A stretch of DNA of 64,000 nucleotides from NCBI RefSeq assembly GCF_019431375.1, contig NZ_CP080267.1, forward strand, positions 1,364,001-1,428,000, written 5' to 3'. The DNA comes from Alcanivorax sp. GTDB lineage: Bacteria; Pseudomonadota; Gammaproteobacteria; Pseudomonadales; Alcanivoracaceae. The notes beneath the pieces are model-generated. The model saw nothing but the letters and a program-made list of their open reading frames with translations. It searched no databases and was not told the origin of the DNA. The stretch's first letter is position 1, and each line of letters starts with the position of its first letter. Positions 1 through 8,418 of this stretch are shown here, one piece after another. Position numbers and translations under genes: made by a program.

Positions 1-39
1 GCTCTGTCGCTTGTCGGCAGCAGCGCCTTGTTACATAAC

Positions 40-549
40 TTAAAGCTTGGCCGAAAGCCAAATAGCGAACTTCGTTGACCACTGAACAAGCCAGAAAATT
101 GGCTTGTAGATAATAGAATCCCTACCATTTGTCTCCCCCATCTCTTGGTGCTCTTCTTCGTCTTGTTTGATGCTCAAAACAGCAGCATGTATTTCAGCAT
201 CATGAAGCTCCAAGAACGACAATTGCCAATGCAAATGATGCAGCACCGATGTTTCTATTGAGTTTGTACAGACCCAGATAGCATTACGGCCTAAAAGGGC
301 TGTAATTATTCCTAGCCCCCAACCCCCTAATGCCCATACAGTCAGTCCGTAGCAGTGGCGGATGCCTCGTGATTTAAGGATCCGATTGAAAGTAGCGTAA
401 TGCTCGCGCTCATGGCTTAGCATTTCTTCGAGCACCTTCACTAAATCTTTGTACAGAACCCGAGCGACAAGCAATTGGGCGCTATAGATCCCTATGGCGC
501 CTCTTTCGCCTGCATGATCAACTCTGATAATCCTTTCAACTTCTTTCAT
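40..549 (-). CDS. Coq7-like diiron demethoxyubiquinone hydroxylase family protein
   Basis: A 169-residue protein resembling the Coq7 family, diiron enzymes that hydroxylate demethoxyubiquinone in ubiquinone synthesis. It begins with a VDHAGERGA stretch as Coq7 proteins do. It carries an E-x-x-H pair (EREH) near residue 48 and a second acidic/His cluster (HDAEIH and EEEH) near residues 117 and 133, the expected iron ligands. A hydrophobic segment near residues 70-85 would lie at the membrane surface. The length fits the family. The gene is visibly more AT-rich than the core genes and stands alone. An attC-like palindrome may begin just past its stop at the window edge, so it may be an acquired or cassette-borne copy. 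Whether it acts on ubiquinone is inferred from family only. Confidence 0.75.
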   Translation of the reverse strand: MKEVERIIRVDHAGERGAIGIYSAQLLVARVLYKDLVKVLEEMLSHEREHYATFNRILKSRGIRHCYGLTVWALGGWGLGIITALLGRNAIWVCTNSIETSVLHHLHWQLSFLELHDAEIHAAVLSIKQDEEEHQEMGETNGRDSIIYKPIFWLVQWSTKFAIWLSAKL

Positions 550-584
550 GCAATCAACTTGTAGTGCGACTCAGAACATTATTG

Positions 585-637
585 AGGATCAGGTTTTGAA
601 TTTTACAATCAGAGAGCGCGGCACAAGACCTGACCCC
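585..637. repeat. Short inverted repeat, possible palindromic mobile remnant
   Basis: AGGATCAGGTTTTG at 585-598 faces CAAGACCTGACCCC at 624-637, an imperfect inverted repeat with a 25-base loop. It lies between the Coq7-like gene and the LysR gene. The GGGGTCAGGTCTTG core resembles a motif I associate with REP-type palindromes near Y1 transposases, but no transposase is present here. Confidence 0.35.
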
Positions 638-696
638 ATTACCTCTTGGAACCCGATCTCGCTGTGCGTGGGGAATGCCATGGTTGGCATGGCCGA

Positions 697-1593
697 TCAG
701 TGTGACTCGAATGACGGAGCCAGCGCCTCCACCAGAAAATCAATAAACGCCCGAGTCTTGGCCGGCATATATTCCCGCTTGGGGAAGACGGCATACATTG
801 AACCAGCGGTCGTCGCCAATGCAGGGAAAAGTCTGGTCAGGCTCCCTGTCTCCACTTCCTTCTCCACATAGAAGCTCGGCATACGTGCGATTCCCCCACC
901 GCCCAGCACAATTTCCTTAACGGCCAGGCTGTTGTTGGCCACGATATCCCCGGCCAGCGTCACCACCTCCGAATTTCCATGGGGGTCGGTGAACGACCAT
1001 TCCAGCGCAGAGTTCTGCAGACGAAAACTGGCAATACGATGCTGAGTCAGATCCTGCGGCACAACAGGCGAGCCATTCGCCTTCAGGTACGCTGGTGACG
1101 CCACGATCAAATGCTGAAAGTGCCCAAGCCAACGAGCGGCCAGTGAGGAATCATCCAGCTCGCCGACACGGATAGACACATCGAACCCCGGGTCGATCAT
1201 ATCCACCTTGCGGTCATCAAAATTGAGCTCCACCTGCACCAGCGGAAACGCGGCCATGAACCGGGGGATCAACGGAGCCACGTGAAGAATGCCGAATGAC
1301 ATGGGCAGATTCACATACAGCCGCCCACGGGGCTCACGATTCAGTGAGCGCACCTCATCCACCGCCGCTTCGATGCTGCCCAGGCTGCTGCTGCACGCCT
1401 GATAAAACTGCTCGCCGGCCTCGGTGAGACTCAGCCGCCGGGTGGTGCGATTCAGTAACCGGACCCCCAGTTGATCCTCCAGCTGACTGAGCCGCTTGCT
1501 GATCACCGAACGGGATGCCTCCAGCTCTTCCGCGGCCCGGGTGAAGCTGCCCGCCTGCACCACCGCCACAAAATTGCGGATCTCTTCCAGCAT
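697..1593 (-). CDS. LysR-family transcriptional regulator
   Basis: A 298-residue LysR-type regulator. The N-terminal winged helix-turn-helix (about residues 1-60) has the typical FVAVVQAGSFTRAAEEL pattern, and the rest is a substrate-binding-like effector domain (about 90-290). A GGGAGAA ribosome site precedes the ATG. It belongs to the branch with a LNRTTRRLSLTEAG hinge, common among regulators of small oxidoreductase operons. The gene is divergent from the cyclase/nitroreductase/EamA operon with a 134-bp gap, the usual arrangement when a LysR protein controls the neighbouring operon and itself. The effector is unknown. Confidence 0.93.
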   Translation of the reverse strand: MLEEIRNFVAVVQAGSFTRAAEELEASRSVISKRLSQLEDQLGVRLLNRTTRRLSLTEAGEQFYQACSSSLGSIEAAVDEVRSLNREPRGRLYVNLPMSFGILHVAPLIPRFMAAFPLVQVELNFDDRKVDMIDPGFDVSIRVGELDDSSLAARWLGHFQHLIVASPAYLKANGSPVVPQDLTQHRIASFRLQNSALEWSFTDPHGNSEVVTLAGDIVANNSLAVKEIVLGGGGIARMPSFYVEKEVETGSLTRLFPALATTAGSMYAVFPKREYMPAKTRAFIDFLVEALAPSFESH

Positions 1594-1727
1594 GCCCGTT
1601 CTCCCGATGATCAGGCCGACGCCCGATTAGTCCATTTAAGGAAACAATCATATTCCGAAAGGCATGATTATCAACAATCTCACTTCGAATAGCCTGTCAT
1701 CACTGCCCACAACACAGGCCTGAGACC

Positions 1728-2720
1728 ATGCACCAAACCCGCCACGACCTCACCCGCACCCTGTGCGCCCTGCTCCTTGTTGCCACCGCCCTGCCGGCTA
1801 CGGCCGAGCAACGCCAGCCCGGCACCAGCCCCTGGGGGCCCGATGACGAAATCGGTCGCCTTAACCTGATGACGGACCAATCTCGAGCTCAGATCCTGTC
1901 GCGCATCCACGGCGGCAAAAGCTATGACCTGTCGGTGGAGTTCTTCATCGGCATGCCCAGCTGGCAGGCCGCCGGGGATCCCCATTACCGCATCTGGATG
2001 ACCCACACGCCCCACGGCACCGTCATCGACGACCCGCTGAATCAGGGCGAGACCATGAACCACCATGTCAGTTACACCGGCTCAGCCGTCTCCATGTACA
2101 CCCACACCGGCACTCATATTGATGCCCTCAACCACTTTGGCCTAGATGGCAGGATCTGGAACGGCTTTTCCGCCAGAGCGCATTTGGGTGACCGGGGCTG
2201 GCGTGTGGCGGGGGTGGAAAATTTCCCGCCCATCATCGCCCGCGGGGTGCTCATTGATATTCCCGCCGCCAAGGGCATGGATAAGCTGCCCGATGGCTAC
2301 CGGGTCACCCGTCGGGACATCGAGACCGCGCTGGGCAAACAGAAAGTATCCCTGGAAGAAGGGGATGTGGTGCTGCTGCGCACCGGCCGCATGCAGAATT
2401 ACGACAATGCTGGCCGCTACATGCACAACCCGCCGGGGCTGGGCTATCACGCTGCCCGCTATCTGGTGGAAACCGCCGGAGCCATGGTGATCGGCGCGGA
2501 CAACCTCAGCCTGGAAGCCTTCCCCTCCGAACTGGAAAGCGACTATGTGCCCGTGCACACCTATCTGCTCGCCGAACAGGGTACCCCCATTATCGAATTG
2601 GCTTACCTGGAAGAGCTGGCACGCGACCAGGTCTACGAATTTGCCTTTATCGGCAGCCCGCTGAAATTTCGCGGTGCAGATGCCGCCCCCTTGCGACCCA
2701 CCGCCTTACCCATCCGCTGA
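1728..2720 (+). CDS. Exported cyclase-family (kynurenine formamidase-like) hydrolase
   Basis: A 330-residue protein with a signal peptide (residues 1 to about 26, cleavage near ATA-EQR). The body matches the metal-dependent cyclase family (PF04199), which includes kynurenine formamidases and polyketide-type cyclases. The diagnostic metal motif is present as HTGTHIDALNH near residue 126. Such proteins hydrolyse amides or close rings; the substrate cannot be read from sequence. It is the first gene of an operon with a nitroreductase (15-nt gap) and a DMT exporter (1-nt overlap), under a divergent LysR regulator. A role in modifying and exporting a xenobiotic or aromatic compound is inference. 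The ribosome site before the ATG is weak. Confidence 0.85.
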   Translation: MHQTRHDLTRTLCALLLVATALPATAEQRQPGTSPWGPDDEIGRLNLMTDQSRAQILSRIHGGKSYDLSVEFFIGMPSWQAAGDPHYRIWMTHTPHGTVIDDPLNQGETMNHHVSYTGSAVSMYTHTGTHIDALNHFGLDGRIWNGFSARAHLGDRGWRVAGVENFPPIIARGVLIDIPAAKGMDKLPDGYRVTRRDIETALGKQKVSLEEGDVVLLRTGRMQNYDNAGRYMHNPPGLGYHAARYLVETAGAMVIGADNLSLEAFPSELESDYVPVHTYLLAEQGTPIIELAYLEELARDQVYEFAFIGSPLKFRGADAAPLRPTALPIR

Positions 2721-2735
2721 TCAAGGAGAACCCTC

Positions 2736-3290
2736 ATGAACGCCCTGCTCACTCGCCACAGCACCCTACCCGTCGATCCGCTGTTCCTGGCTCGCTGGTC
2801 CCCCCGCGCCTTTGACGGCGTCGCCCTGCCCGAGGAAGACCTGCTAACCCTGTTCGAAGCGGCACGCTGGGCCCCCTCTGCGTATAACAAGCAGCCCTGG
2901 CGCTTTCTCTATGCCCTTCGTGGCGATGCCCACTGGGCCACCTTCGTGGCGTTGCTGGATCCATTCAACGCCAGCTGGGCACAGGATGCCGGTGCCCTGA
3001 TCTTCCTGCTCAGCGATTCCAACAGCCCGACCCACCGTTTTGATGCGGGTGCGGCCTGGAGCCATCTGGCCCTGCAAGCTCACCAGCTGGGTTACCAGGC
3101 CCATGCCATGGGAGGCATCCACCACAGCGCCGTCCGTAACGAGCTGGCCGTGCCAAAGCATCTGCATGTGGAAATCGGCATTGCCGTGGGCGCTCTTGGA
3201 GATCCGACCTCCTTGCCAGACACCCTGCGCAGAGAGATACCCAGCGACCGCTTGCCCCTGGATCAATTGATCAACCGTGGACGCTACTGA
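2736..3290 (+). CDS. Nitroreductase-family flavoprotein
   Basis: A 184-residue member of the nitroreductase family (FMN-dependent NAD(P)H oxidoreductases). The RWSPRAFDG and ARWAPSAYNKQPWRF segments near residues 23 and 46 match the N-terminal FMN-binding region, and a GIAVGALGDP segment lies near the C terminus. Length is normal. A strong AAGGAG site sits before the ATG. Its stop codon overlaps the start of the EamA gene by one base, indicating co-translation. The substrate is unknown; family members reduce nitroaromatics, quinones or enones. Confidence 0.9.
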   Translation: MNALLTRHSTLPVDPLFLARWSPRAFDGVALPEEDLLTLFEAARWAPSAYNKQPWRFLYALRGDAHWATFVALLDPFNASWAQDAGALIFLLSDSNSPTHRFDAGAAWSHLALQAHQLGYQAHAMGGIHHSAVRNELAVPKHLHVEIGIAVGALGDPTSLPDTLRREIPSDRLPLDQLINRGRY

Positions 3291-4195
3291 TGATCATCAC
3301 CCGAGATACCCGCTTTCTGCTGCTGGCCTCAGGCATGCTGCTGGGTTTTACCTTCCCGCTGGCCAAACTGGCAGGCATCGCCCAGATGCCCGCCATGACC
3401 TGGGTAATACTCAACTCGCTCGGCGCCAGCCTTACCCTGCTGACACTGCTGATGCTGACAGGCGGTCTTGAGTTACCCCGGGGCCGGCAATGGCGCTACG
3501 CTCTGATTACCGGCCCCATCACGTTTGCCAGCCCCAGCCTGCTGGTGTTTCTGGTCGTGCCACAGGTGGGTGCTGGTTACAGCGGCATCATGTTTGCCCT
3601 GTCCCCTGTCCTCACCCTCACACTGACCCGACTTGCGGGCATGGGCACGTTGGGAAGGCAGAAAACCCTGGGCCTGCTGCTCGGTCTTGGGGGCGCTGCC
3701 GGCATCAGCCTCACCCGAGGCAGCCTCGGTGCACCTGCAGAAGCACTCTGGCTTGCTCTTGCCGCCCTGATCCCGCTTGCCCTCGCCGCTGGCAACCTCT
3801 ACCGCACACTGGACTGGCCCGGCCAGGCGTCTCCGGAACTGCTGGCATTCTGGAGCCATACCCTGGCCGTGATCCTCTACGCTAGTGCAGCCCTCATTTT
3901 CGGCAACGAGGCTATCTGGAAAAGCGCCGTAGATAACCCGCAACTGGCCGCAGGGCATCTGGCCCTGGCAGGCCTCATTGCGCCACTGATATTCCGGCTG
4001 CAAAGGTTCGGTGGCCCGGTACTACTCAGCCAGACCGGCTATGTCGCCGCGGGTACCAGTTTGCTGATTGCCAGCGTGTGGATGAGGGAGTCTTACCCGC
4101 TAACGGCCTGGCTCTCAGCGCTGGTGATTCTGATCGGGATGGTGATCAGCCTGTGGCCGAAGGCAAGCAAGCCGGTGATCTGTCAGGATGCGTAA
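3290..4195 (+). CDS. EamA/DMT-family membrane transporter
   Basis: A 301-residue protein with about ten hydrophobic segments in two halves, the pattern of EamA (drug/metabolite transporter superfamily) permeases of the inner membrane. These usually export amino acids, metabolites or drugs. The start overlaps the nitroreductase stop by one base (TGATG), so it is translationally coupled and likely handles the product or substrate of the two enzymes upstream. No ligand can be assigned. Confidence 0.88.
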   Translation: MIITRDTRFLLLASGMLLGFTFPLAKLAGIAQMPAMTWVILNSLGASLTLLTLLMLTGGLELPRGRQWRYALITGPITFASPSLLVFLVVPQVGAGYSGIMFALSPVLTLTLTRLAGMGTLGRQKTLGLLLGLGGAAGISLTRGSLGAPAEALWLALAALIPLALAAGNLYRTLDWPGQASPELLAFWSHTLAVILYASAALIFGNEAIWKSAVDNPQLAAGHLALAGLIAPLIFRLQRFGGPVLLSQTGYVAAGTSLLIASVWMRESYPLTAWLSALVILIGMVISLWPKASKPVICQDA

Positions 4196-4269
4196 GACAG
4201 GCCAGCGGCCTCGCCGCTCATGCTCGCAGCAAGGCCTGAATCCGTTATCCGCGCACCCCGGTCAGGCGG

Positions 4270-5175
4270 TTATTTTCTGGGGAACCAGGGGAAAAACCGG
4301 TTGGTGGTTTTCTGGTACTGCTGATAGTCAGGTCTTTTCCTCACCGAATAATATTCGGCAGGAACGGCGCCAGTGAGATACACCAGGGTGATATACATCA
4401 TCAGTGAAGCTGCAGCCCCACCGACACCAAGTACGATCCAGGTGAACAGGGCTTCAGCGTGCAGCAATAACCACCATGAGGGAATCGCCGCGATCACAAT
4501 CCCCGTCCACACAAGCCATTCTGAAAAGTAATTGGGGTGGCGGCTGTACTTCCAGAGCCCCACGTTACACACACCGCCCCTGTTGTTGGCGATAAAGCGC
4601 AGCTTCTGTACATCGGCCGTAGACTCAAGCAAATAAGCCAGCAGCCAGATACCAATACCGACCCCTTCCAGCAGATGGATTGTGCCCTCCCCATTCACCG
4701 ACAACAGGAAGCCTGGAATAGCCAGCACGGAAACGTTAGCGAGGCCTTGTGCCAGTATCTCTGCCTGCATATGAAAACGAACATGTTTCTTGCCGCCGTC
4801 TTCAAGCAACATCCGGCGGTATTCATAACGGGGGAACTCCGTTTGAAAGATCACACCCGTCGCCCGGGCCATCGTTAGCGCCCCCAAGCCCATTCTCAGA
4901 CCAATCAGCAGATACACGCCTGCCACACAGAATCTGCGGAAGGGTTCACCATCGCCCAGCAGGGCAATTTGCACGCCAGTCAACGCGACGCCGAATGGCC
5001 AGGCAATATCCACAAATGACATACGCCCGGTTTTCATGAAAGGCAGCCATGCAACCAGGCCAAACAAGACCAGCTGCACGGCACCATTGATCAGCAAAAG
5101 ATCGGCAAGCGCAGTGTTACCCGAGGAAATGGCCACTGCCCAGATGGCGCTGAAAGCTACACAATACCGGTCCAA
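4270..5175 (-). CDS. DUF1295 / steroid 5-alpha-reductase-like membrane protein
   Basis: A polytopic membrane protein of about 300 residues. The hallmark of the DUF1295 family is seen near residue 222: WKYSRHPNYFSEW followed by WTG, a motif shared with steroid 5-alpha-reductases and isoprenyl-cysteine methyltransferases. The C terminus (RPDYQQYQKTTNRFFPWFP) is also typical. A lipid or steroid double-bond reductase role is possible, but bacterial members are mostly uncharacterised. The start is uncertain: the longest frame begins at a TTG, and in-frame ATGs lie further in. It stands alone, convergent with the EamA gene. Confidence 0.8.
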   Translation of the reverse strand: MDRYCVAFSAIWAVAISSGNTALADLLLINGAVQLVLFGLVAWLPFMKTGRMSFVDIAWPFGVALTGVQIALLGDGEPFRRFCVAGVYLLIGLRMGLGALTMARATGVIFQTEFPRYEYRRMLLEDGGKKHVRFHMQAEILAQGLANVSVLAIPGFLLSVNGEGTIHLLEGVGIGIWLLAYLLESTADVQKLRFIANNRGGVCNVGLWKYSRHPNYFSEWLVWTGIVIAAIPSWWLLLHAEALFTWIVLGVGGAAASLMMYITLVYLTGAVPAEYYSVRKRPDYQQYQKTTNRFFPWFPRK

Positions 5176-5305
5176 AGCTCACCAGACTCATCCCTCTGTG
5201 ATGTCAACGGGTACATCGGGGATCTCCCCAAACAGTCTATGGTTATCGGCCACATCACACTGTTGTTGTTTTACTGCGAATTTGGACGCAATTGCTCCCC
5301 ATTGC

Positions 5306-5821
5306 CTAACGGAAATGCTCACGAACAAATTGATCCAGTTCAGCCACCGAGGTGATCACATGGAGAGTTTTACCGGTTGAAAGTGTCTTCAGGCGGGAAA
5401 GAAAAGCCTCATTCCAAAAAGCCGGAGAGAGCCTCAGCACCTTGTAACTCTCCAGCGTCCCTTTGAGAACCGAACTCCCCTCCGGCCAGCCTTCGGGTTT
5501 TACGAACAGCCCCTTCAGCAAACGCTTGGTCACAAACCAGTAGCTGGCCAGATAGGGCAAATCCACATAAACCAATGTATCGGCGGCCTCCAATCGTTGA
5601 TGAAATGCCGCCAGCGGGCCGAAACCCTCGATGATCCAGTGCTCCGAAGCCAGTATCCTGGCGTGCGATTCGTCAAATATCGCACGGGCTACCCGTTCAC
5701 CATTAGGTTGGTACACCAGTGAATCCAATGCGTACAGAGGCAAACCCGATGCAGACGCTAGCGCTTTACTCAATGTGGATTTCCCACTGCCAGGCTTGCC
5801 AAAAACCGCGACCTTCTTCAT
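5306..5821 (-). CDS. P-loop NTPase, adenylate-kinase/FlaR-like
   Basis: A 171-residue P-loop protein starting MKKVAVFGKPGSGKST, a Walker A motif at the N terminus. An LDSLVYQP segment follows near residue 35, as in small kinases annotated as topology modulation (FlaR) or adenylate-kinase-like proteins. The ATG at 5821 was chosen over an upstream one because a perfect AGGAGG sits 8 nt before it and the Walker A motif then falls in its normal place. The substrate is unknown. It stands alone. Confidence 0.85.
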   Translation of the reverse strand: MKKVAVFGKPGSGKSTLSKALASASGLPLYALDSLVYQPNGERVARAIFDESHARILASEHWIIEGFGPLAAFHQRLEAADTLVYVDLPYLASYWFVTKRLLKGLFVKPEGWPEGSSVLKGTLESYKVLRLSPAFWNEAFLSRLKTLSTGKTLHVITSVAELDQFVREHFR

Positions 5822-6072
5822 CCGTCCTCCTGAAATAACCATTCCCAAGAGGCAGAAACAACAAACCCACCTCATGGGTGGGTTTGAAAGCAAAGACACG
5901 CCAAACCGCACCACCCCCCTATGGGATGATGATAATTCGCTGCGCGCTTTGCTTAAGATTTGAATTCATGGTTTGATCATTCTTGAAGGTCACTGGATTG
6001 TCAATCCGGGAACCCGCTTCACAAGAGATGACCTAATAACCCAGTATTTTATTGACCTCACGATCACAGGCA

Positions 6073-6582
6073 TCAATCTTTGCTGCCCTGATCTAGCATT
6101 TTTGACTGCCTTTCATAAGCCGCAGACAGGCCTTCACTGACCCTTTTTCCGCGAGTGGCAGGTTTTACCACTTCCTTGATACGCCGAATGATGAAATTTC
6201 GCTTTCCTGGAGGAATATCCATAAAGGCGTCCACCAAACCCTCCGTCTCCAGCATCTCCAACAAGTCTTCAGGAATCTCAACGTCTCCGGGATCAACTAC
6301 CACAAAATCCAATCGGACCTTGTCACCTTCTCGGGTATTCGTGAGCTTACGCACACTGGCCTTGATACGAATGTAGTGCTGCCCACCACCCACAGGGAAA
6401 AGGCTAACCTGAAATGGTGCTGAATCATTGACGCAGGCCTCGACTAACACTGGGCCTTTGGTGCCCAGAGCCTCCGTAATATCCGAAGGGACAGGAACCG
6501 CGCAGTAATTCATGCCTTCGGCCCAGTTCTCCAACACCGCCTCAAAAGAAAAGCGCTTGCCGACAAGAGTGGGGTTAACCAT
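6073..6582 (-). CDS. YdeI/OmdA-family protein with DUF1905 domain
   Basis: A 169-residue two-part protein. Residues about 8-95 form a DUF1905-type beta domain (FEAVLENWAEGMNYCAVPVP). Residues about 105-165 resemble the YdeI/OmpD-associated domain with the FMDIPPGKRNFIIRRI core. Members have been linked to bacteriocin protection but the molecular role is not known. Base composition is more AT-rich than the core genes, and it stands in an accessory stretch with small membrane proteins and attC-like palindromes, so transfer is plausible. Confidence 0.8.
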   Translation of the reverse strand: MVNPTLVGKRFSFEAVLENWAEGMNYCAVPVPSDITEALGTKGPVLVEACVNDSAPFQVSLFPVGGGQHYIRIKASVRKLTNTREGDKVRLDFVVVDPGDVEIPEDLLEMLETEGLVDAFMDIPPGKRNFIIRRIKEVVKPATRGKRVSEGLSAAYERQSKMLDQGSKD

Positions 6583-6689
6583 GTTTTCTTCCTTGATTTG
6601 ACGCCTGTCCGAGACCTAATAAACCTGAAACCATAACCTTGGCGAGCCTCACTATAGAACTATATTCATTAGCCTCTAATGTGAAATGA

Positions 6690-6778
6690 AAGACTTGCTA
6701 AGCATGCACCCTTCGGGGCTTGTATCGTGCACCTCGATGCACGATGCAAGACCTCGTATCATGCAGGCCCTTGTTAAG
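6690..6778 (-). repeat. Palindromic region, possible degenerate integron attC site
   Basis: Read on the minus strand it begins GCTTAAC, overlapping the stop codon of the 6774-7043 gene, and contains a strong hairpin: ATCGTGCA and TGCACGAT around a 6-base loop (about 6722-6749). It ends with GCTTAGC, a poor match to the GTTRRRY core. Position just after a small gene on the same strand and the nested palindromes fit an attC; the degenerate right core argues against full function. Confidence 0.35.
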
Positions 6779-7043
6779 CTATTTCGCTAACACCTTCTTT
6801 CTTTTTGAAAAAAACCTTTGATGCTACAGAACAGCCAATAAGGATTATGAACCAGTAAGCCCCTGCACTTGATGCTGTCTCAACAGATACAGGAAATACT
6901 GCAAGGGCAATAAAGCCCAGCAGTAGTGAAAACACCTGGATGAGGCTTTTCCACAACTTCTTTGTCACCTTGCTAGCCCTGTAGAAGCCGGCTAAAACAA
7001 TAAAAGTTCCCAAAGCTGCCAGACCCAACGCAATAAAATCCAT
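6774..7043 (-). CDS. Small membrane protein of unknown function
   Basis: An 89-residue protein with three likely membrane segments (about residues 2-20, 35-52 and 62-78) and a charged lysine-rich end (FFKKKEG). AAGGAGAA sits before the ATG, which supports expression. I recognise no family. It follows another small membrane gene on the same strand, separated by an attC-like palindrome at 7064-7120, and its own stop lies in a second palindromic stretch, so the pair may be integron cassettes. Confidence 0.6.
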   Translation of the reverse strand: MDFIALGLAALGTFIVLAGFYRASKVTKKLWKSLIQVFSLLLGFIALAVFPVSVETASSAGAYWFIILIGCSVASKVFFKKKEGVSEIA

Positions 7044-7063
7044 TTTTCTTCTCCTTTATTTAT

Positions 7064-7120
7064 GCTTAACGCCATGCTCAGCCGGCGCGTCAGCGATCGG
7101 CTGGAGCTTCTTGTTATGAC
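7064..7120 (-). repeat. attC-like site (integron cassette recombination site)
   Basis: A 57-bp imperfect palindrome between two small genes. On the minus strand it opens with GTCATAAC, which overlaps the TAA stop of the upstream gene, and ends with GTTAAGC, a perfect GTTRRRY core. The inner arms are GCTCCAGCC and GGCTGAGC, complementary except for one unpaired base, as in true attC sites. Size and placement fit. The outer left core deviates from RYYYAAC. No integrase is in the window. Confidence 0.5.
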
Positions 7121-7455
7121 TTTTTGAAAAACCTTTTAGCCGCTTCATCGATAGCACGGAAAACACCAGCCAAAATATCTAGCCACAAAGGCATTACCAT
7201 GACAGCACAGAGCCAAAGCAAAACTCCAGGAGCAACCAAAGGATACAAGAGCACCTCTTTAATCGTTCCCTCTAGGCTAATTATTGCCACCAATCCTACA
7301 AGGTAAGAGACAACACAGCCCAACACTAGCACGGGAGGAACAATCCAATTCTCAAACCTAGGCAGCCTGCGCAACCTATCATTGGCCCACAGGGCAGCCA
7401 CAGACAAAAAAATTATTCCTGCAACCCAAGATGCAACAAGCCATTCAGTAGTCAT
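7114..7455 (-). CDS. Membrane protein of unknown function
   Basis: A 113-residue protein with three hydrophobic segments (about 6-24, 38-62 and 70-92) and a basic C terminus (AAKRFFKKS). No family recognised. It is AT-richer than core genes. Its TAA stop lies inside the left core of the attC-like site at 7064-7120, the classical cassette layout. The ATG at 7455 lacks a clear ribosome site. The IS3 element lies just upstream and could have separated it from earlier cassettes. Confidence 0.55.
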   Translation of the reverse strand: MTTEWLVASWVAGIIFLSVAALWANDRLRRLPRFENWIVPPVLVLGCVVSYLVGLVAIISLEGTIKEVLLYPLVAPGVLLWLCAVMVMPLWLDILAGVFRAIDEAAKRFFKKS

Positions 7456-7475
7456 AACAACGTATTAATTAGAAC

Positions 7476-7505
7476 GTTCCGTATAACTCGGTTCCGTATA
7501 ACTCC
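7476..7505. repeat. 15-bp tandem direct repeat
   Basis: GTTCCGTATAACTCG followed directly by GTTCCGTATAACTCC, two copies differing at the last base, between the small membrane gene and the left end of the IS3 element. Function unknown. Confidence 0.6.
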
Positions 7506-7545
7506 GAGCCACCCACCCCGCTCAATCTGAATCGCCACCAGTTCT

Positions 7546-8418
7546 CTAGACACTTCCCTGCCGTTCTTGGTGACGCTTTTCATACTCTACCGGTGACAGC
7601 TTTTCATTAGAACCATGGCGTCGACGGTTGTTATAGAACATCTCGATATAATCAAAAATATCTGCCCGGGCCGCGTCCCGACTGCTGTAAATCTTTCGCT
7701 TTATTCTCTCCCGCTTCAACAGCTGGAAGAAGCTCTCAGCAACAGCATTGTCGTGGCAGTTACCGCGCCGACTCATACTCCCCTCCAGCTCATGCGCCTT
7801 CAGAAACGAGTCCCAGTCGTGGCTGGTGTATTGGCTTCCTTGGTCGGAGTGAACAACCACCTTGCCCTCAGGCTTGCGACGCCAGACCGCCATCAGCAGC
7901 GCATCCAGCGCCAGTTCCTTGGTTATCCTGGATTGCATTGACCAACCGATCACCCGTCTTGAGAACAGATCTAGAACAACCGCCAGATACAGCCAGCCTT
8001 CATGTGTGCGGATATAGGTAATATCCGTTACCCAGCTCTCGTTCGGGGCTTGCGGATTGAACTGGCGCTGAAGGATATTCGGTGTCACCTTGTGCAGCTC
8101 CCCAGCCCTATGGCGTGGTTTACGATACCCCACCTGCGCTCGTATTCCTGCGTGGCGCATCAGGCGGTGGACTCGATTGGGCCCGCATCGCTCGCCATAC
8201 TCGCGCAGATCGGTATGAACCTTCCGGTAGCCATACACGGCCCCGGATTCCAGCCAGAACTGCTTGATCAGCCCGGACAGGCGCTCGTCCTCGATTGCAC
8301 GAGCTGAACGAGGCTGTCTCTGCCAGGCGTAAAAGCCACTGGGGTGAACGTCCAACAGAGAACACAGTGAGCGGATTGGCCACCGCTCGCTGTGCTCCTG
8401 AATGAAGGCGTACCTCAA
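7546..8418 (-). CDS. IS3-family transposase OrfB (DDE catalytic subunit)
   Basis: Catalytic part of the IS3 transposase, about 290 residues. An HTH_21-like segment (VYGYRKVHTDLRE) is near residue 62, and the rve-type integrase core follows. The DDE triad is seen as WVTDITYI, VVHSDQGSQYTS and the Glu of NAVAESFF before LKRERI. It is probably made as an OrfAB fusion: the frame lies -1 to orfA, is open back to a slippery A7G at 8447-8454, and its own first start codon is a TTG at 8418. The C terminus extends into the left inverted repeat. Confidence 0.92.
   Translation of the reverse strand: MRYAFIQEHSERWPIRSLCSLLDVHPSGFYAWQRQPRSARAIEDERLSGLIKQFWLESGAVYGYRKVHTDLREYGERCGPNRVHRLMRHAGIRAQVGYRKPRHRAGELHKVTPNILQRQFNPQAPNESWVTDITYIRTHEGWLYLAVVLDLFSRRVIGWSMQSRITKELALDALLMAVWRRKPEGKVVVHSDQGSQYTSHDWDSFLKAHELEGSMSRRGNCHDNAVAESFFQLLKRERIKRKIYSSRDAARADIFDYIEMFYNNRRRHGSNEKLSPVEYEKRHQERQGSV

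Noticed and set aside
7062..7120. Rho-independent terminator instead of attC-like site
   Set aside because: The stem is interrupted with an unpaired base and lacks a T run; core sequences fit attC better.
8415..8418. Independent translation of IS3 orfB from its TTG
   Set aside because: Possible, but the open -1 frame back to an A7G slippery run makes an OrfAB frameshift product more likely.
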